64,000 nt of DNA from Streptomyces sp. JH14 (GCF_029428675.1 NZ_JAJNEL010000001.1:2852001-2916000); one strand, 5' to 3'. Positions 1-9,087 are shown, counted from the stretch's first letter. The notes: generated from the letters alone by a model not told the origin. Numbers and translations: made by a program.

Positions 1-712
1 TGGCGCCGCGATCCCGGGCTCCCCACACGTACTGGGTCATCACGGGGAAGCATTCGCCGACGTTGGAGCCCGCGATCAGCAGGCAGTCGGTGAGCAGGAT
101 GTCGGAGAACGGGTTGCCGGCCCGGTCGATGCCGAAGGCGAGCTTGTTGGCGCCCGCGGCGCTGACCATGCAAAGTCGGCCGTTGTAGTCGACATGCCGG
201 GACTTGAGGGCGACCCGGGCGAATTTGCCGACCAGATACGTCTTCTCGGAGAACAGGCTGGCGCCCCCGAGGAGCCCGAAGGCGTCGTTGCCATAGGCCT
301 GCTGGATGCGCTTGACCTCGGAGACCGTGAAATCGAGCGCCTCGTCCCAGGAGACCTCGTGGAACTCCTCGTCGCGGGAACGGCGCATCAGCGGGGCGGT
401 GAGCCGGTCGGGGTGGTTGACCTGCTGATACGCGTTGATGCCTTTGGGGCACAGCCGCATCCGGTTGATGTCGTGGTTGCGGGGTTCGACCCCGAAGACC
501 TTTCCGCCGCGGTCGACACGCAGATACATCCCGCACTGGACGCCGCAGAAGCAGCAGTGGGTGGGGACGAGGGTCTCGCCGTTCTGGTCGGCGTGCCACC
601 GGTCGGCGGGGATGCCGCCCGCGTCCCGGAAGGCCCGGGTGCCGGGCGGAGCGAGGGAAGGGTCGAGCGGGACAGCCGCACCTGAGGCGCCGGCTCGTGG
701 ATCCGCGGTCAC
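1..712 (-). CDS. Molybdopterin oxidoreductase, catalytic subunit (partial)
   Basis: Catalytic subunit of a Mo-bis-MGD oxidoreductase of the DMSO reductase superfamily, the group that includes assimilatory nitrate reductases and formate dehydrogenases. Only the first 237 codons are present; the gene runs off the left edge. The N-terminal iron-sulfur site is complete: Cys53, Cys56 and Cys60 in CCFCGVQCG, and Cys88 in LCPKG. The first MGD-binding fold follows from about residue 120. The GTG start overlaps the stop of the upstream membrane gene by four bases (GTGA), so the two are translationally coupled and probably work as one electron-transfer unit. The substrate is undecided because the region that would carry the Mo ligand lies outside the window. 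Confidence 0.85.
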   Translation of the reverse strand, partial: MTADPRAGASGAAVPLDPSLAPPGTRAFRDAGGIPADRWHADQNGETLVPTHCCFCGVQCGMYLRVDRGGKVFGVEPRNHDINRMRLCPKGINAYQQVNHPDRLTAPLMRRSRDEEFHEVSWDEALDFTVSEVKRIQQAYGNDAFGLLGGASLFSEKTYLVGKFARVALKSRHVDYNGRLCMVSAAGANKLAFGIDRAGNPFSDILLTDCLLIAGSNVGECFPVMTQYVWGARDRGA

Positions 713-1833
713 TTGAAGCCCTTCTTCACATGGGAGAGGTAGGCACTGCCACGCAGGACCCGCTTGCAGCGCGGGCAGTATTCGGCCCACTCGTCGAAGT
801 CGAGGCTGAGGTCGCGCATGGTCCCGCGCAGGTTCTCGACGTACGGCCCCGTGTCGATGGGTTCCTCGCAGCGGCGGCAGCCGAAGATCTGCTGGTCCTG
901 CCGGGCGGTGTACTTGAACAGCTGCATACCGACCGCGGCCGGGCGCTGGACGATGTGGAAGAACTTCCCGAACGGGATGTAGATGAGAGTGAAGACCACC
1001 GACACCATGTGGAGGATCGCCAGGAACTCGTATCCGCCGCCGTGCAGGAAGATCGACGAGAAGGTGAGCAGCAGCCCGGTCACGGAGATGACGATCAGGG
1101 CGATCAGCGGCACCAGGTCGTAGGCGAAGCGCTGGCCGGTGATGGCGCCGCGGTCCTTCATCCGGCGCCACAGGAAGTAGCAGGCGCCGGGGATAACGAG
1201 CACGGCGGCGATGTCCAGGCCGTGGAACATCAGCCAGCCGACGATGTTCAGCGCACCGAATCCGATGACCTTGAAGCCCCAGATACGCATCTCGTAGCCG
1301 GGGCCCGAGCCGGTGCCCGAGGTGAAGGTGAACCAGCCCCAGGTGAGCGGGAAGGTGATCAGGGCGGCGAGGATGCAGCCCCAGAAGATCAGCTGGTGAG
1401 CGGCCCAGCGGGCATGGGAGCGGGCGCCGAGGAACTTCTGGAGGCCCAGATAGGTGGCGATCATCTTCGGCAGGGCGGTGGGGGCCTGGCGGAAGTTGGT
1501 CATGGAGAAGAAGCTCCGCCAGCCCTGATCGAACAGACGCCGGGCGCCGGGGGCGGATACCCAGACCGTGTAGCGGTAGGCGACACCGAAGGCGAGGAAG
1601 ACCGTGGCGACCGCATACGGGAGGAGGGCCGAGTCGAAGTTCTCCAGAAACCGGCTGCCGAAGACGATCGCGAGGATCAGCAGGACCGAGACGATCACGC
1701 CGACCACGGTCGCGCGCACGGTGACGGATCGGAGGGCGCCGGTGCGGGGACCGCCCGCGGGCGGGACGGGTGCTGCCGCAGCCCGGCCCGGTGCGTCTGT
1801 GGCTGCGTCTGGGGCTTCTGGGGGCTCGGTCAC
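709..1833 (-). CDS. Membrane electron-transfer protein, NarI-like, with C-terminal zinc ribbon
   Basis: Integral membrane protein of 374 residues with about six transmembrane segments. Histidines lie in or beside them (AAHQLIF, LMFHGLDI, AILHMVSVV, KFFHIVQ), the pattern of cytochrome b type quinol-oxidising subunits such as NarI. The last 60 residues carry two Cys pairs (CRRC and CPRC), which suggests a zinc ribbon or other metal site on the cytoplasmic side. It precedes the molybdopterin oxidoreductase with a GTGA overlap, so a role in feeding electrons to that enzyme is the natural inference. Proteins of this type are often labelled MFS transporter, but the sequence shows no MFS motif. The start is GTG; the N-terminal 40 residues are Ala/Pro-rich. 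Confidence 0.65.
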   Translation of the reverse strand: MTEPPEAPDAATDAPGRAAAAPVPPAGGPRTGALRSVTVRATVVGVIVSVLLILAIVFGSRFLENFDSALLPYAVATVFLAFGVAYRYTVWVSAPGARRLFDQGWRSFFSMTNFRQAPTALPKMIATYLGLQKFLGARSHARWAAHQLIFWGCILAALITFPLTWGWFTFTSGTGSGPGYEMRIWGFKVIGFGALNIVGWLMFHGLDIAAVLVIPGACYFLWRRMKDRGAITGQRFAYDLVPLIALIVISVTGLLLTFSSIFLHGGGYEFLAILHMVSVVFTLIYIPFGKFFHIVQRPAAVGMQLFKYTARQDQQIFGCRRCEEPIDTGPYVENLRGTMRDLSLDFDEWAEYCPRCKRVLRGSAYLSHVKKGFK

Positions 1834-2021
1834 TCGGCCACCGTAGGGGCGTATAGGGCGATTGGTCCTGTTTTGATGTGCGGCGGGGTGAGTCTGTCAC
1901 CCGACAGCACGGCGTCCGGGGGCGTGACGGTCCTCGGTGCAGGACCTCAGCCAGGACGCTGCCCCTGTATGCCTGCGCGTCCCGCCGCCGACCACCCCAG
2001 TGGTCTGCTGTGCTGGGCGCC

Positions 2022-3203
2022 ATGCCCCGGATGACCGCCCGCAGCCGTACCGAGAAGCACCGCACCTCGACCCCGCTGGAACTCTTCTTCGACCTGTGCT
2101 TCGTCGTGGCCGTCGCCCAGGCAGGGCGTCGTCTCGTGCACGCCCTCGCCGAGGGACATCCCGGCACCGGAATCGCCGGCTATCTGGCCGTGTTCTTCGG
2201 GATCTGGTGGGCCTGGGTGAACTTCTCCTGGTTCGCCTCCGCGTACGACACCGATGACACGCTCTACCGCCTGGTCACATTCGTCCAGATCACCGGTGTG
2301 CTCATCTTCGCCGCCGGGGTGCCGCGCGCCTTCGACAACGGGGACTGGACACTCGGTGTCATCGGCTATGTGGTGATGCGGCTCGCGCTCACCAGCCAGT
2401 GGCTGCGGGTGGCCCACGATTCCGAGGGCGCGGAGCGCAGGGTCGCGCAGCGGTATGCCACCGGGATCGCTCTGGTCCAACTGGGCTGGATCGGCATACT
2501 GTTCGTGCCCACCGACACCCGTACCGCGGTCTACGTGGTGCTCGCCCTGTGCGAGCTGTCGGTTCCGGCCGTCGCCGAGCGCGACCGCGGGACGAGCTGG
2601 CATCCGCATCACATCGGCGAACGGTACGGCCTGTTCACCATCATCGTGCTCGGCGAGACGATCGCCGCGGCAACGGTCGCCGTCCAGGAGTCGGTCGACG
2701 AGCACGACGCGCTGGGTGAACTGCTGCCGGTCGCCGCGGGCGGACTGCTGATCGTCTTCGCCGGCTGGTGGATCTACTTCGCCGTGCCGATCCACGACTA
2801 TCTCCGCGGTAGCAGGCAGTCGTTCATCTGGGGATACGGCCACTACGTGATCTTCGGTTCGGCCGCCGCGATCGGGGCGGGCATCGAGGTCGCGGTGGAG
2901 GAGGCCACCGGAAAGGCCCATGTGTCGACGGCGGCCGCCTCGGCCGCTGTGACCGTCCCCTCGGCAGTCTTTCTGCTGACGGTATGGCTGCTGCACGCCC
3001 GCCACTTCAAGCGCGACCTCGCGGAGCAACTGCCCCTCCCCCTGGCCGCGGTGGCCATCCTGGCCTGTACGTTCGCCGGGGACTACGCGGTCTTCGCGGC
3101 AGGCCTGGTGGCGGCCGCGACCGTGGCGGCCGGAGTGGCGCTGTCGCGGCGCCCGGCGCCGGACGGGCCGACTTCCACCTCCGTTCCGCCGACCCACGCG
3201 TGA
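2022..3203 (+). CDS. Low temperature requirement protein A (LtrA) family membrane protein
   Basis: Polytopic membrane protein of about 393 residues. The family signature is clear: TPLELFFDLCFVVAV near the N-terminus, and HHIGERYGLFTIIVLGET about 200 residues in. Around ten hydrophobic segments follow each other with short loops. LtrA was named from a Listeria mutant unable to grow in the cold, but the biochemical role of the family is unknown. I chose the ATG at 2022 because homology begins just after it; the frame is open further upstream but that part is not protein-like. The next gene starts ten bases after the stop, so the two are probably co-transcribed. Confidence 0.8.
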   Translation: MPRMTARSRTEKHRTSTPLELFFDLCFVVAVAQAGRRLVHALAEGHPGTGIAGYLAVFFGIWWAWVNFSWFASAYDTDDTLYRLVTFVQITGVLIFAAGVPRAFDNGDWTLGVIGYVVMRLALTSQWLRVAHDSEGAERRVAQRYATGIALVQLGWIGILFVPTDTRTAVYVVLALCELSVPAVAERDRGTSWHPHHIGERYGLFTIIVLGETIAAATVAVQESVDEHDALGELLPVAAGGLLIVFAGWWIYFAVPIHDYLRGSRQSFIWGYGHYVIFGSAAAIGAGIEVAVEEATGKAHVSTAAASAAVTVPSAVFLLTVWLLHARHFKRDLAEQLPLPLAAVAILACTFAGDYAVFAAGLVAAATVAAGVALSRRPAPDGPTSTSVPPTHA

Positions 3204-3213
3204 GGAGCACACG

Positions 3214-4320
3214 ATGGCCGGACAGCACACCGGGCAGGGCCAGGCACAGGACGCGCAGCCGCCGACCGTCCTCCCCGCGGCCGGGCGGGACGCCCTGACG
3301 GATGTCGCCGGGCTGCGGGTCGGTCATGCGCGGGTGCCGGGCGACGGCGCACTGAGCGGCACCACCGTCGTCCTCGCCCCCGAGGGCGGTGCGGTCGCCG
3401 CCGTCGACGTACGGGGCGGCGGCCCGGGCACCCGGGAGACGGATGCGCTCGACCCCCGCAATCTGGTGCAGCGCGTCGACGCCGTCGTCCTGACGGGCGG
3501 CAGCGCGTACGGACTGGACGCGGCGTCGGGCGTGATGGCCTGGCTCGAGGAGCAGGGCCGGGGCGTGCGCGTCGGCCCCGATCCGTCGCAGGTGGTGCCG
3601 GTGGTCCCGGCCGCATGCATCTTCGACCTGGGCCGGGGCGGCGACTGGCGGGCCCGGCCGGATGCCTCGACCGGCCGCGCCGCGGTGGAGGCCGCGGCGG
3701 ACACGGAGCCCGGGGCCCCCGTCGACGAGGGCGGAGTCGGCGCCGGTACGGGAGCGGTCGCCGGCGGAATCAAGGGCGGCGTGGGCACGGCAAGCATGCG
3801 GCTGCCGTCCGGGATCACGGTCGGCGTGCTGGTCGTGGTGAACGCGGCGGGTTCGGTGATCGACCCGGTGACCGGGGTGCTGTTCGGGGAGTACGGCGCC
3901 GCCGAACCGCCCGTGTACCCCACGGCGCAGGCTCACGGAACCGCCGTACGCCGGCTGGCCGAAGCGCGGGACGCGAGCGCAGGCCCCTCGTTCAACACCA
4001 CGCTCGCCGTCGTCGGGACGGACGCGGAGCTCACCCGGGCGCAGGCCCAGAAGCTCGCGGGGACGGCGCACGACGGGCTGGCGCGCGCGGTGCGTCCCGT
4101 GCATCTGCTGACCGACGGAGACACGGTCTTCGCACTGGCCACGGGCGAGCGGCCACTGGCACCGGAGGGTCCGGCCGCGCTGAACGAGCTCCTGGCGGCC
4201 GGCGCGGACGTCCTGACCCGCGCCATCGTGAAGGCCGTAAGGGCGGCACGGGGCGTCGACATCCGCCGGCCCGGAGCGGGCACGTACCCCTCGTACGGTG
4301 ATCTCTACGGGACCCGCTGA
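3214..4320 (+). CDS. P1 family peptidase (DmpA/S58, aminopeptidase-esterase fold)
   Basis: Member of the P1/DmpA family of self-cleaving N-terminal nucleophile hydrolases, which includes L-aminopeptidases/D-esterases and beta-peptidyl aminopeptidases. Family features seen: DVAGLRVGH at the start of the domain, RGGGPGTRETD, LTGGSAYGLDAASGVM, and GIKGGVGTAS. The likely autoproteolysis site is Asn261-Thr262 in SFNTTLAVVGTD, where Thr262 would become the nucleophile of the beta chain. Length 368 residues is normal. A GAGGAG ribosome site overlaps the end of the LtrA gene, which supports one transcript. No signal peptide is evident, so it is probably cytoplasmic. The natural substrate is unknown. 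Confidence 0.8.
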   Translation: MAGQHTGQGQAQDAQPPTVLPAAGRDALTDVAGLRVGHARVPGDGALSGTTVVLAPEGGAVAAVDVRGGGPGTRETDALDPRNLVQRVDAVVLTGGSAYGLDAASGVMAWLEEQGRGVRVGPDPSQVVPVVPAACIFDLGRGGDWRARPDASTGRAAVEAAADTEPGAPVDEGGVGAGTGAVAGGIKGGVGTASMRLPSGITVGVLVVVNAAGSVIDPVTGVLFGEYGAAEPPVYPTAQAHGTAVRRLAEARDASAGPSFNTTLAVVGTDAELTRAQAQKLAGTAHDGLARAVRPVHLLTDGDTVFALATGERPLAPEGPAALNELLAAGADVLTRAIVKAVRAARGVDIRRPGAGTYPSYGDLYGTR

Positions 4321-4538
4321 CCCACCCGCCCCAGTACACCGGTCGGGACCGGCCGCCCGGACCGGACTCGAAACCCGCGCGACGTCGACTCGCCGTCCCC
4401 ACAGGGAAGTTCGGACGAAACGCCAGGAACCATCGGCGCGCGTCGTACGTTTTCCAGAACCCCGGTCGCGATGTCGGACCCAGGGACTACGTTTAGCACG
4501 CATCACGTCACACGCGGCGACGGCCTGGAGACAGAATC

Positions 4539-5300
4539 TTGAGCGATCCGTACGAGACAACCGAGCAGCACCTCGAGCGACTCCTGCGACGGGCACTCAA
4601 CTCCTTCGAGCTGCCCGACAGCACGGTCGACCGGCTCGGCACGGCACTGGCGCACAGCAGCTCCCTGCACTCCTCGCACCACAGCTCCGTACTGCACCGC
4701 GAGACCTACCGGCATACGTTTCTGCTGGCCGACGGCTCAACCCTGACCCTGTGGGAGCTGGTCCACGGGGGCGCGGCGGATCCCAGGTTCCGGAAGCGGC
4801 CCACCCTCCAGCACCATGAGCTGTACGACGACGAGACCGACGCCCATGTCGCCGCCGCCCGGCTGGCCGGCAGTCTCCACGACATGCCGGTGTTCGGTGA
4901 GGAAGGCGCGCAGGCGGATCTGGAGACCCTCACGGTCCTGATGGCCGCGCCTCCGGCCCCGCTGCCCCGCATGTACGCGCCGGACGACTCCGCGGACCAC
5001 GCCCGCCGGGTACTGCGTCGCGCGGAGAACGGCGACGCGCCGGGCGACGAGACCGCGCGCCTGCTGCGGAGCGCTTTCGCCCACCACATCACCCAGATCT
5101 TCGGCCGGCAGTGCCGGGTCGACGGGCGGGATGCCGGGTTCACGCTCTACGAACACGCGTTCCTGCTTCTCGACGGCAGCGAGACGAGCCTGTGGGAGGT
5201 CGAGCACACCGCGACGCCGGACGGCCGCCACATGTGCGAGGTGTACGGGGACGAGCAGGCGGCGCGCGAGGCGATGGAGAACCGTACGCGCATCTGCTGA
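4539..5300 (+). CDS. DUF6227 family protein with internal duplication
   Basis: Hypothetical Streptomyces protein of 253 residues, recognised as DUF6227. No catalytic motif or membrane segment. It consists of two similar halves: residues about 8-110 and 145-250 share a helical start (HLERLLRRAL versus HARRVLRRAE), then YRHTFLLADGS...LWELVHG versus YEHAFLLLDGS...LWEVEHT, then an acidic Ala-rich helix. The start is a TTG preceded by CTGGAG eight bases upstream. The 218 bases before it hold its promoter region and nothing else that I can identify. The function is unknown. Confidence 0.7.
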   Translation: MSDPYETTEQHLERLLRRALNSFELPDSTVDRLGTALAHSSSLHSSHHSSVLHRETYRHTFLLADGSTLTLWELVHGGAADPRFRKRPTLQHHELYDDETDAHVAAARLAGSLHDMPVFGEEGAQADLETLTVLMAAPPAPLPRMYAPDDSADHARRVLRRAENGDAPGDETARLLRSAFAHHITQIFGRQCRVDGRDAGFTLYEHAFLLLDGSETSLWEVEHTATPDGRHMCEVYGDEQAAREAMENRTRIC

Positions 5301-5314
5301 CCGGCAGCCGAGCC

Positions 5315-5370
5315 CGACGTACGCGAAAGTGCCCGCACCCCGAAGGGTGCGGGCACTTTCGCGTACGTCG
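5315..5370. terminator. Strong bidirectional terminator
   Basis: A perfect 26-base inverted repeat with a four-base loop (CGAA), between the convergent DUF6227 and exporter genes. Its symmetry means it can stop transcription from both sides. Confidence 0.85.
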
Positions 5371-5396
5371 GTGCGCGACCGGCCGGCCGAGCAGGG

Positions 5397-6953
5397 TCAG
5401 TGCGTCAGCGCGGTCTCCTTGGCCACCTCGCCCGCCGCGGTGACGGTGTCCTGGACGTCCTCGTCCTCGCCGCCCTCCACGTGCTGCCGCGGTCGCGCCG
5501 GCAGCGCGAACATCACCAGGAAGATCAGCGCGAGCACCCCGGCCACCCACCACAGCGAGTGCTGGAACGCCTCGGCGAACGCCGGGCCCACCGCCTGCGG
5601 CGCCAGCCGGTCGCTGATCGACCCGAAGAAGACGACCGAGACCAGGCCGAGCCCCAGCGCGTTACCCATCTGCTGCACGGTGTTGATCAGCCCGGACGCC
5701 GATCCGGAGTGCTCCTTCGGCACCTCGGACAGGACCGCGTCGGTCAGCGGGGCCACGATCAGCCCCATCCCGAGCCCCATGACGACCAGCGGCAGCGCCA
5801 TCTGCCAGGACGTGATCGACATGCCGTACCGGTCGGACTCCCAGATGTAGAGCAGCAGCCCGGCGACCATCAGCAGCGCGCCCGCCTGCAGGACCTTGCG
5901 GCCGAACCGGGGCACCAGCTTCTGTACGGAGATCCCGGCCGCGAACGAGACGGCGATCGAGAACGGGATACCGGTCGTACCTGCCCGCAGCGCGCTCCAG
6001 CCGAGGCCGATCTGCATGTACAGCGTCCAGACCAGGAAGAAGATGCCGAGGCCGATCCCGAAGGTCAGCTGGACGGCGATGCCCGCCGCGAAGCTCTTGA
6101 CCCGGAACAGCGAGAGCTCGACGAGCGGCGAGCCGTCCTTGCGCGCCTTCTCCCGCTCGAACAGCACCAGGGCCGCGAACACCAGGACGCTGCCGATCAT
6201 CGACAGGTAGCCCCACACCGGCCAGCCCAGCTCGCGCCCGCGGGTCAGCGGGTAGAGGAGCATCAGCAGCCCCAGCGTCACCAGCGCGACACCGATCAGG
6301 TCGAGTCGGAGCGCCTTCGGGGCCTTGGACTCCGTGATGAACTTCCGGCCCAGGACCAGTCCCGCGATACCGACCGGCAGGTTGATCAGGAAGATCGGCC
6401 GCCACTCCAGGCCCGCGAGGTTCCACTCGGTGAGCAGCGCGCCCAGCAGCGGTCCCGAGACCGCTCCGAGGCCGACGATCGCGCCGAAGAGGCCGAAGAC
6501 CTTGCCGCGCTCGTGCGCCGGGAACGTGGCGTGCACGATCGACAGCACCTGCGGGACCATCAGCGCCGCGGTGCCGCCCTGCAGGATGCGGGACGCGACC
6601 AGCATCTCAGGGTTCGCGGCGAAGCCGCAGAGCGCGGAGGCCAACGTGAAGCCGCCGATGCCGATGAGGAAGAGCCGCTTGCGGCCGTAGATGTCGCCGA
6701 GCCGGCCGCCTGTGATCAGACCGGCGGCGAAGGCCAGCGCGTACCCGGCGGTGATCCACTGGATCGAGCTGAACGAGGCACCGGTGTCGCGCTGGATGCT
6801 CGGTATGGCGATGTTGACGATCGTGACGTCGACCAGGTCCATGAAGGCCGCGGTCATCACGATGGCGAGCGCGAACCAACGGCGCCGGTCCGACGGGCCC
6901 GGGGACACCGTGGGATCGGCCGCCGTGGACGGCACGGATGCGGAGGAAGTCAT
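5397..6953 (-). CDS. MFS transporter, DHA2 (EmrB/QacA) family
   Basis: Drug:proton antiporter of the 14-helix DHA2 family, 518 residues. Typical features: MDLVDVTIVNIAIPSIQ in the first helix (motif D1), GRLGDIYGRKRLFLIG in the loop after helix 2 (motif A), and FFLVWTLYMQIGLGWSALRAG near the middle. The N-terminal 25 residues are Ser/Thr/Pro-rich and the C-terminus is acidic. It is divergent from a WYL-domain regulator across a short region that holds an imperfect inverted repeat, so that regulator is its likely controller. The exported compound cannot be deduced. Confidence 0.88.
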   Translation of the reverse strand: MTSSASVPSTAADPTVSPGPSDRRRWFALAIVMTAAFMDLVDVTIVNIAIPSIQRDTGASFSSIQWITAGYALAFAAGLITGGRLGDIYGRKRLFLIGIGGFTLASALCGFAANPEMLVASRILQGGTAALMVPQVLSIVHATFPAHERGKVFGLFGAIVGLGAVSGPLLGALLTEWNLAGLEWRPIFLINLPVGIAGLVLGRKFITESKAPKALRLDLIGVALVTLGLLMLLYPLTRGRELGWPVWGYLSMIGSVLVFAALVLFEREKARKDGSPLVELSLFRVKSFAAGIAVQLTFGIGLGIFFLVWTLYMQIGLGWSALRAGTTGIPFSIAVSFAAGISVQKLVPRFGRKVLQAGALLMVAGLLLYIWESDRYGMSITSWQMALPLVVMGLGMGLIVAPLTDAVLSEVPKEHSGSASGLINTVQQMGNALGLGLVSVVFFGSISDRLAPQAVGPAFAEAFQHSLWWVAGVLALIFLVMFALPARPRQHVEGGEDEDVQDTVTAAGEVAKETALTH

Positions 6954-6968
6954 AGGAAGAACTTAAAG

Positions 6969-6999
6969 GCCCATTAGGTCAGGTCATGACCCAATGGGC
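6969..6999. promoter_or_regulatory. Candidate operator between exporter and WYL regulator
   Basis: Two 13-base arms, matching at 12 positions, separated by 5 bases, lie in the 61-base divergent region 15-45 bases from both starts. A shorter perfect palindrome GGTCATGACC (6982-6991) is contained in it. The position and symmetry fit a dimeric repressor site shared by both genes. Confidence 0.5.
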
Positions 7000-7014
7000 G
7001 CGCATCCTGGATTT

Positions 7015-8001
7015 ATGACCGACACCCCGGCACGGCTGCTGAATCTGCTGTCGCTCCTCCAGACGCCCCGCGAGTGGCCGGGCAGTGAGCTCGCCGAGCG
7101 GCTCGACGTCAGCCCGCGCACCATCCGCCGCGACATCGACCGGCTCCGCGACCTCGGCTATCCGGTCGAGGCGTCGCGCGGCTCGGTGGGCGGCTACCGC
7201 CTGGTCGCGGGCGCCGCCATGCCGCCGCTGCTGCTCGACGACGAGGAGGCAGTGGCCATCGCGGTGGGGCTGCGCGCGGGAGCCGGACACGCCATCGAAG
7301 GAGTCGACGAGGCGTCCGTAAGGGCCCTGGCGAAGCTGGAGCAGGTGCTGCCGTCCCGGCTGCGGCACCGGGTCTCGACCCTGCAGAACGCGACCATGCC
7401 GCTGACCCGGGGCGACGGTTCGACCATCGATCCGCACACGCTGACGGTGATCGCGGCGGCGGTCACCGGGCGGGAACGGCTGCGTTTCGCGTACCGGGCG
7501 GGGGACGGCGCCGAGACGAGGCGGCAGGTCGAGGGGTACCGGCTGGTGAGCACGGGGTGGCGGTGGTATCTCGTCGCGTACGACCTGGGGCGCGAGGCGT
7601 GGCGTACGTTCCGCGTCGACCGGGTGAGCGAGCCGTTCGCCACGGGGGCCCGTTTCACACCACGCGAGCTGCCGACGGGGGACGCCGCGGCGTTCCTGAG
7701 CAGTTCCATCCAGCGCCGGACGCCGGAGCTGGCGGTGGAGGTGAGTTTCGCGGCTCCGGCGGATTTCGTCTCCGCGCGGCTGCCCGCGGCGTTCGGCCCG
7801 CTGGAGCCCACCGGCGAGCACAGCTGCCGGCTGCGTGCGGTCCTGACGGACTCGCTGGAGTGGGTGGCGCTCCGCCTGGCGCTGCTCGACTGCGAGTTCA
7901 CCGCGCACGAGCCGCCGCAGCTGGTGGAGTTCCTGAGCGACCTGGGCGCCCGGCTGACGCGTGCGGCGACGCTCTCCGAACCCGGCGCCGGAAAGGAATG
8001 A
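7015..8001 (+). CDS. WYL-domain transcriptional regulator (DeoR-type HTH)
   Basis: Transcriptional regulator of 328 residues. The N-terminal HTH is clear (ELAERLDVSPRTIRRDIDRL, residues about 25-45), followed by GGYRL and a WYL ligand-binding domain with RFAYRAGDG, then GWRWYLVAYD and WRTFRVDR. The C-terminal extension is the WCX type. The ATG at 7015 puts the HTH at the usual distance. It is divergent from the DHA2 exporter and probably controls both. Members of this family respond to small nucleotides, oligonucleotides or drugs; the ligand here is unknown. Confidence 0.85.
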   Translation: MTDTPARLLNLLSLLQTPREWPGSELAERLDVSPRTIRRDIDRLRDLGYPVEASRGSVGGYRLVAGAAMPPLLLDDEEAVAIAVGLRAGAGHAIEGVDEASVRALAKLEQVLPSRLRHRVSTLQNATMPLTRGDGSTIDPHTLTVIAAAVTGRERLRFAYRAGDGAETRRQVEGYRLVSTGWRWYLVAYDLGREAWRTFRVDRVSEPFATGARFTPRELPTGDAAAFLSSSIQRRTPELAVEVSFAAPADFVSARLPAAFGPLEPTGEHSCRLRAVLTDSLEWVALRLALLDCEFTAHEPPQLVEFLSDLGARLTRAATLSEPGAGKE

Positions 8002-8036
8002 GCCCCGGCGCCAGGGGGGGTGGGCGCCGGGACTCA
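7999..8036. terminator. Hairpin between regulator and hrdD
   Basis: A 14-base inverted repeat with one mismatch, starting in the stop codon of the WYL regulator. It lies between convergent genes. Confidence 0.6.
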
Positions 8037-8088
8037 GCTCATGGGGTCCGCTCGAAGCGGCCTATATCGGAGGCTACTGGACTCGGGG

Positions 8089-9087
8089 TCACGCCGCAGC
8101 GTCAAAACCCGTGTCGTGGGCCATTCGCTTGAGTTCGAGCAGCGCGTGCTTCTCGATCTGCCTGATCCGCTCGCGCGTCAGACCGTGCTGCTTGCCGACC
8201 TCGGTCAGAGTCCGCTCGCGGCCGTCCTCGATGCCGTATCGCATGCGGATGATCGACGCGGTGCGGTTGTCGAGCTTGCCGATCAGGTCCTCCAGCTCCT
8301 CGCTGCGCAGCAGCGTCATCACGGACTGCTCGGGCGACACCGCGGAGGTGTCCTCCAGCAGATCCCCGAACTGGGTCTCGCCCTCGTCGTCCACCGACAT
8401 GTTGAGGCTGACCGGGTCACGGGCCCAGTCCAGGACGTCGCCGACACGCGTGGCCGTCGAGTCGAGCTCGGCCGCTATCTCCGCGTGCTCCGGCTCTCGC
8501 CCGTGCTCACGGTTGAACTCGCGCTGGACACGGCGGATCCGACCGAGCTCCTCCACCAGATGGACGGGGAGCCGGATCGTGCGCGACTGGTCGGCGATCG
8601 AACGGGTGATGGCCTGACGGATCCACCACGTCGCATACGTGGAGAACTTGAATCCCTTGGCGTAGTCGAACTTCTCGACCGCGCGCACCAGGCCTGCGTT
8701 CCCCTCCTGGATCAGGTCGAGCAGGGGCAGCCCGGCCCGCGGATAGCGGCGGGCGACAGCAACGACGAGTCGAAGATTGGAACGGATGAATACGTCTTTG
8801 GCGCGCTCGCCCTCGGCGACCAGCACCTCCAGCTCCTCACGCGTCGCCCCGCCGGCTTTGCTCTCCACCACCCCGTCAAGGACCTGCCGGGCGAAGACGC
8901 CCGCCTCTACGGTCTGGGACAGCTCGACCTCCTTGGCGGCGTCGAGCAGCGGCGTACGCGCAATCTCGTCCAGGTACATGCCAACCAGGTCGCGATCGGC
9001 GATGTCTCCGCCCATGGCGCGAACGCTGCTTGCCCTGCTGGTCCCACCGGAGTCGGACGAACGACGGGCGACGGCACGGGTTGCCAT
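8089..9087 (-). CDS. hrdD: Group 2 RNA polymerase sigma factor HrdD
   Basis: Principal-like sigma factor of the Streptomyces HrdD type, 332 residues, the same length as I recall for the S. coelicolor protein. Region 1.2 begins DRDLVGMYLDEIARTPLL, region 2 contains RSNLRLVVAVARRYPRAGLP and TWWIRQAITRSIADQ (the -10 reading helix), region 3 has RLPVHLVEELGRIRR, and region 4.2 has GLTRERIRQIEKHALLEL. It lacks the long region 1.1 of HrdB. The ATG at 9087 gives the conserved start MATRAVARR. A sigma-R type promoter lies just upstream. HrdD is dispensable in S. coelicolor and is thought to act under stress and during secondary metabolism. Confidence 0.95.
   Translation of the reverse strand: MATRAVARRSSDSGGTSRASSVRAMGGDIADRDLVGMYLDEIARTPLLDAAKEVELSQTVEAGVFARQVLDGVVESKAGGATREELEVLVAEGERAKDVFIRSNLRLVVAVARRYPRAGLPLLDLIQEGNAGLVRAVEKFDYAKGFKFSTYATWWIRQAITRSIADQSRTIRLPVHLVEELGRIRRVQREFNREHGREPEHAEIAAELDSTATRVGDVLDWARDPVSLNMSVDDEGETQFGDLLEDTSAVSPEQSVMTLLRSEELEDLIGKLDNRTASIIRMRYGIEDGRERTLTEVGKQHGLTRERIRQIEKHALLELKRMAHDTGFDAAA

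Noticed and set aside
697..2034. Plus-strand open frame of 445 codons opposite the NarI-like gene
   Set aside because: Acidic and Gln/Arg-rich without domains; the minus-strand gene has clear membrane helices and coupling to its neighbour.
8089..9087. HrdB or another group 1 sigma factor
   Set aside because: Too short, lacking region 1.1, and the N-terminus is that of HrdD.
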